Source: an uncultured Prevotellaceae bacterium (lineage in GTDB: Bacteria; Bacteroidota; Bacteroidia; Bacteroidales; Muribaculaceae). Taken from it: a stretch of 7,132 nt of DNA. This document shows positions 6,908 to 7,132 of this stretch, in pieces (positions within the stretch are counted from its first letter, which is position 1; each line of letters starts with the position of its first letter). Made by a program: the position numbers and the translations under genes. The DNA lies in NCBI GenBank assembly GCA_937896015.1, contig CALBLR010000438.1, forward strand, positions 1-7,132, written 5' to 3'. Below the pieces are notes generated by a model. The model did no database searches and was not told the DNA's origin. It saw only the letters and a program-made list of their open reading frames with translations.

Positions 6908-6931
6908 GGACGCGGCATGCCGCGTCCCTAC
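6908..6931 (-). repeat. REP-like element, right copy, inverted
   Basis: Read on the minus strand from 6931, this is GTAG followed by GGACGCGGCATGCCGCGTCC, again a perfect 20-base palindrome. It differs from the left copy at two positions, T to C and the symmetric A to G, so that pairing is preserved. The GTAG ends face outward and the palindromes inward, giving a doublet 141 bases long (6791-6931). Confidence 0.75.
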
Positions 6932-7096
6932 AACAACTGGCTGATTTTGTGCGGTTTAATACAACATTGTTTTTTTCAAACTATGGTTTCAGCAATGCCA
7001 CAATTCAGGAATCATCGTACCATTATCTTTTTTATGACATATACTATGCTATACTAATCTGAATTTGCTTATTTTTGCACTAAAACAATTACGCAA
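6932..7096 (+). promoter_or_regulatory. AT-rich leader region with a perfect -7 box before the right-edge gene
   Basis: Base composition falls sharply here compared with the rest of the window. At 7070-7077 the sequence is TATTTTTG, an exact match to the Bacteroidetes -7 box TAnnTTTG, placing a transcript start near 7084 and leaving about 13 bases of A-rich leader before the ATG at 7097. There is no convincing TTTG-type -33 box; TATG at 7045-7048 is the only nearby candidate and is poor. No other feature is visible in the remaining bases. Confidence 0.45.
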
Positions 7097-7132
7097 ATGG
7101 GCAACCGTCATCAGTTTAGAGCCAATTGGCAT
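7097..7132 (+). CDS. 5' end of a gene, possibly a REP-associated tyrosine transposase (RAYT)
   Basis: Twelve codons, MGNRHQFRANWH, run open to the window edge. The ATG sits about 20 bases downstream of a perfect -7 box and behind an A-rich leader, as expected for a real start. From memory of the family, the opening HQFRANWH resembles IS200/IS605-like Y1 transposases of the RAYT type in Bacteroidales, where a Trp-His-Asp-Tyr stretch leads into the first beta strand. The inverted GTAG-palindrome doublet 165 bases upstream fits this, because RAYT genes are usually flanked by their cognate REPs. With only 12 residues visible, the family call is inference; the signature HUH motif and catalytic Tyr would lie outside the window. 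Confidence 0.45.
   Translation, partial: MGNRHQFRANWH

Noticed and set aside
6791..6931. CRISPR array or IS-element ends
   Set aside because: There are only two copies, inverted rather than direct, with no regular spacers and no transposase between them. A REP doublet fits better.
6799..7062. 87-residue plus-strand frame starting inside the left REP-like palindrome
   Set aside because: Its start lies within a palindromic repeat, it crosses the second repeat and an AT-rich leader, and it has no domain. It is probably chance.

Overview
The window most resembles a GC-rich member of the Bacteroidales, with Muribaculaceae or a near relative as the best guess. The evidence is: start codons without convincing Shine-Dalgarno sequences and with A-rich or AT-rich leaders; several upstream matches to the Bacteroidetes -7 promoter box TAnnTTTG; a large secreted multidomain protein whose C-terminus looks like a type IX secretion or 'Por' tail; and an exported NlpC/P60 peptidase of the Bacteroidetes YkfC-like kind. 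Coding regions are GC-rich, while the spacers at 2480-2690 and 6930-7096 are clearly AT-rich. The taxonomic call is inference from these traits.

Left part (1-2475, minus strand): two genes sit head to tail, 38 bases apart, and probably form one operon. The first is a secreted transglutaminase-like protein (2475-1042). The second is a secreted SH3b-SH3b-NlpC/P60 cysteine peptidase (1003 to beyond position 1, cut by the window edge). Both are exported papain-fold enzymes. The second belongs to the type that cleaves murein stem peptides, so the unit is probably for cell-wall or peptide salvage.

Middle (2476-3548): a short AT-rich divergent promoter region separates that operon from a rightward gene for a compact FMN-binding nitroreductase-family protein (2690-3373). 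This gene is followed by a strong hairpin, the probable terminator, and an A-rich leader.

Right (3549-6756): a 1045-residue exported protein is built from beta-sandwich modules. In order these are an unassigned N-terminal domain, a chitobiase-C-like module, a BIG2-like Ig module, a second chitobiase-C-like module, a cleaved-adhesin/choice-of-anchor-J-like module, two PKD domains, an unassigned beta-rich domain and a T9SS-like tail. A perfect 20-bp stem with a 4-base loop follows 26 bases after its stop.

Right edge (6757-7132): this is the most interesting stretch. Two 24-base elements, each GTAG plus a perfect 20-base palindrome, lie in inverted orientation 93 bases apart, like a REP doublet (BIME). 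They are followed by an AT-rich region with a perfect -7 box and an open frame beginning MGNRHQFRANWH that runs off the edge. I infer this is the start of a REP-associated tyrosine transposase (RAYT, IS200/IS605-like Y1 family). That would make the right edge a REP/RAYT locus, although only 12 residues of the protein are visible.
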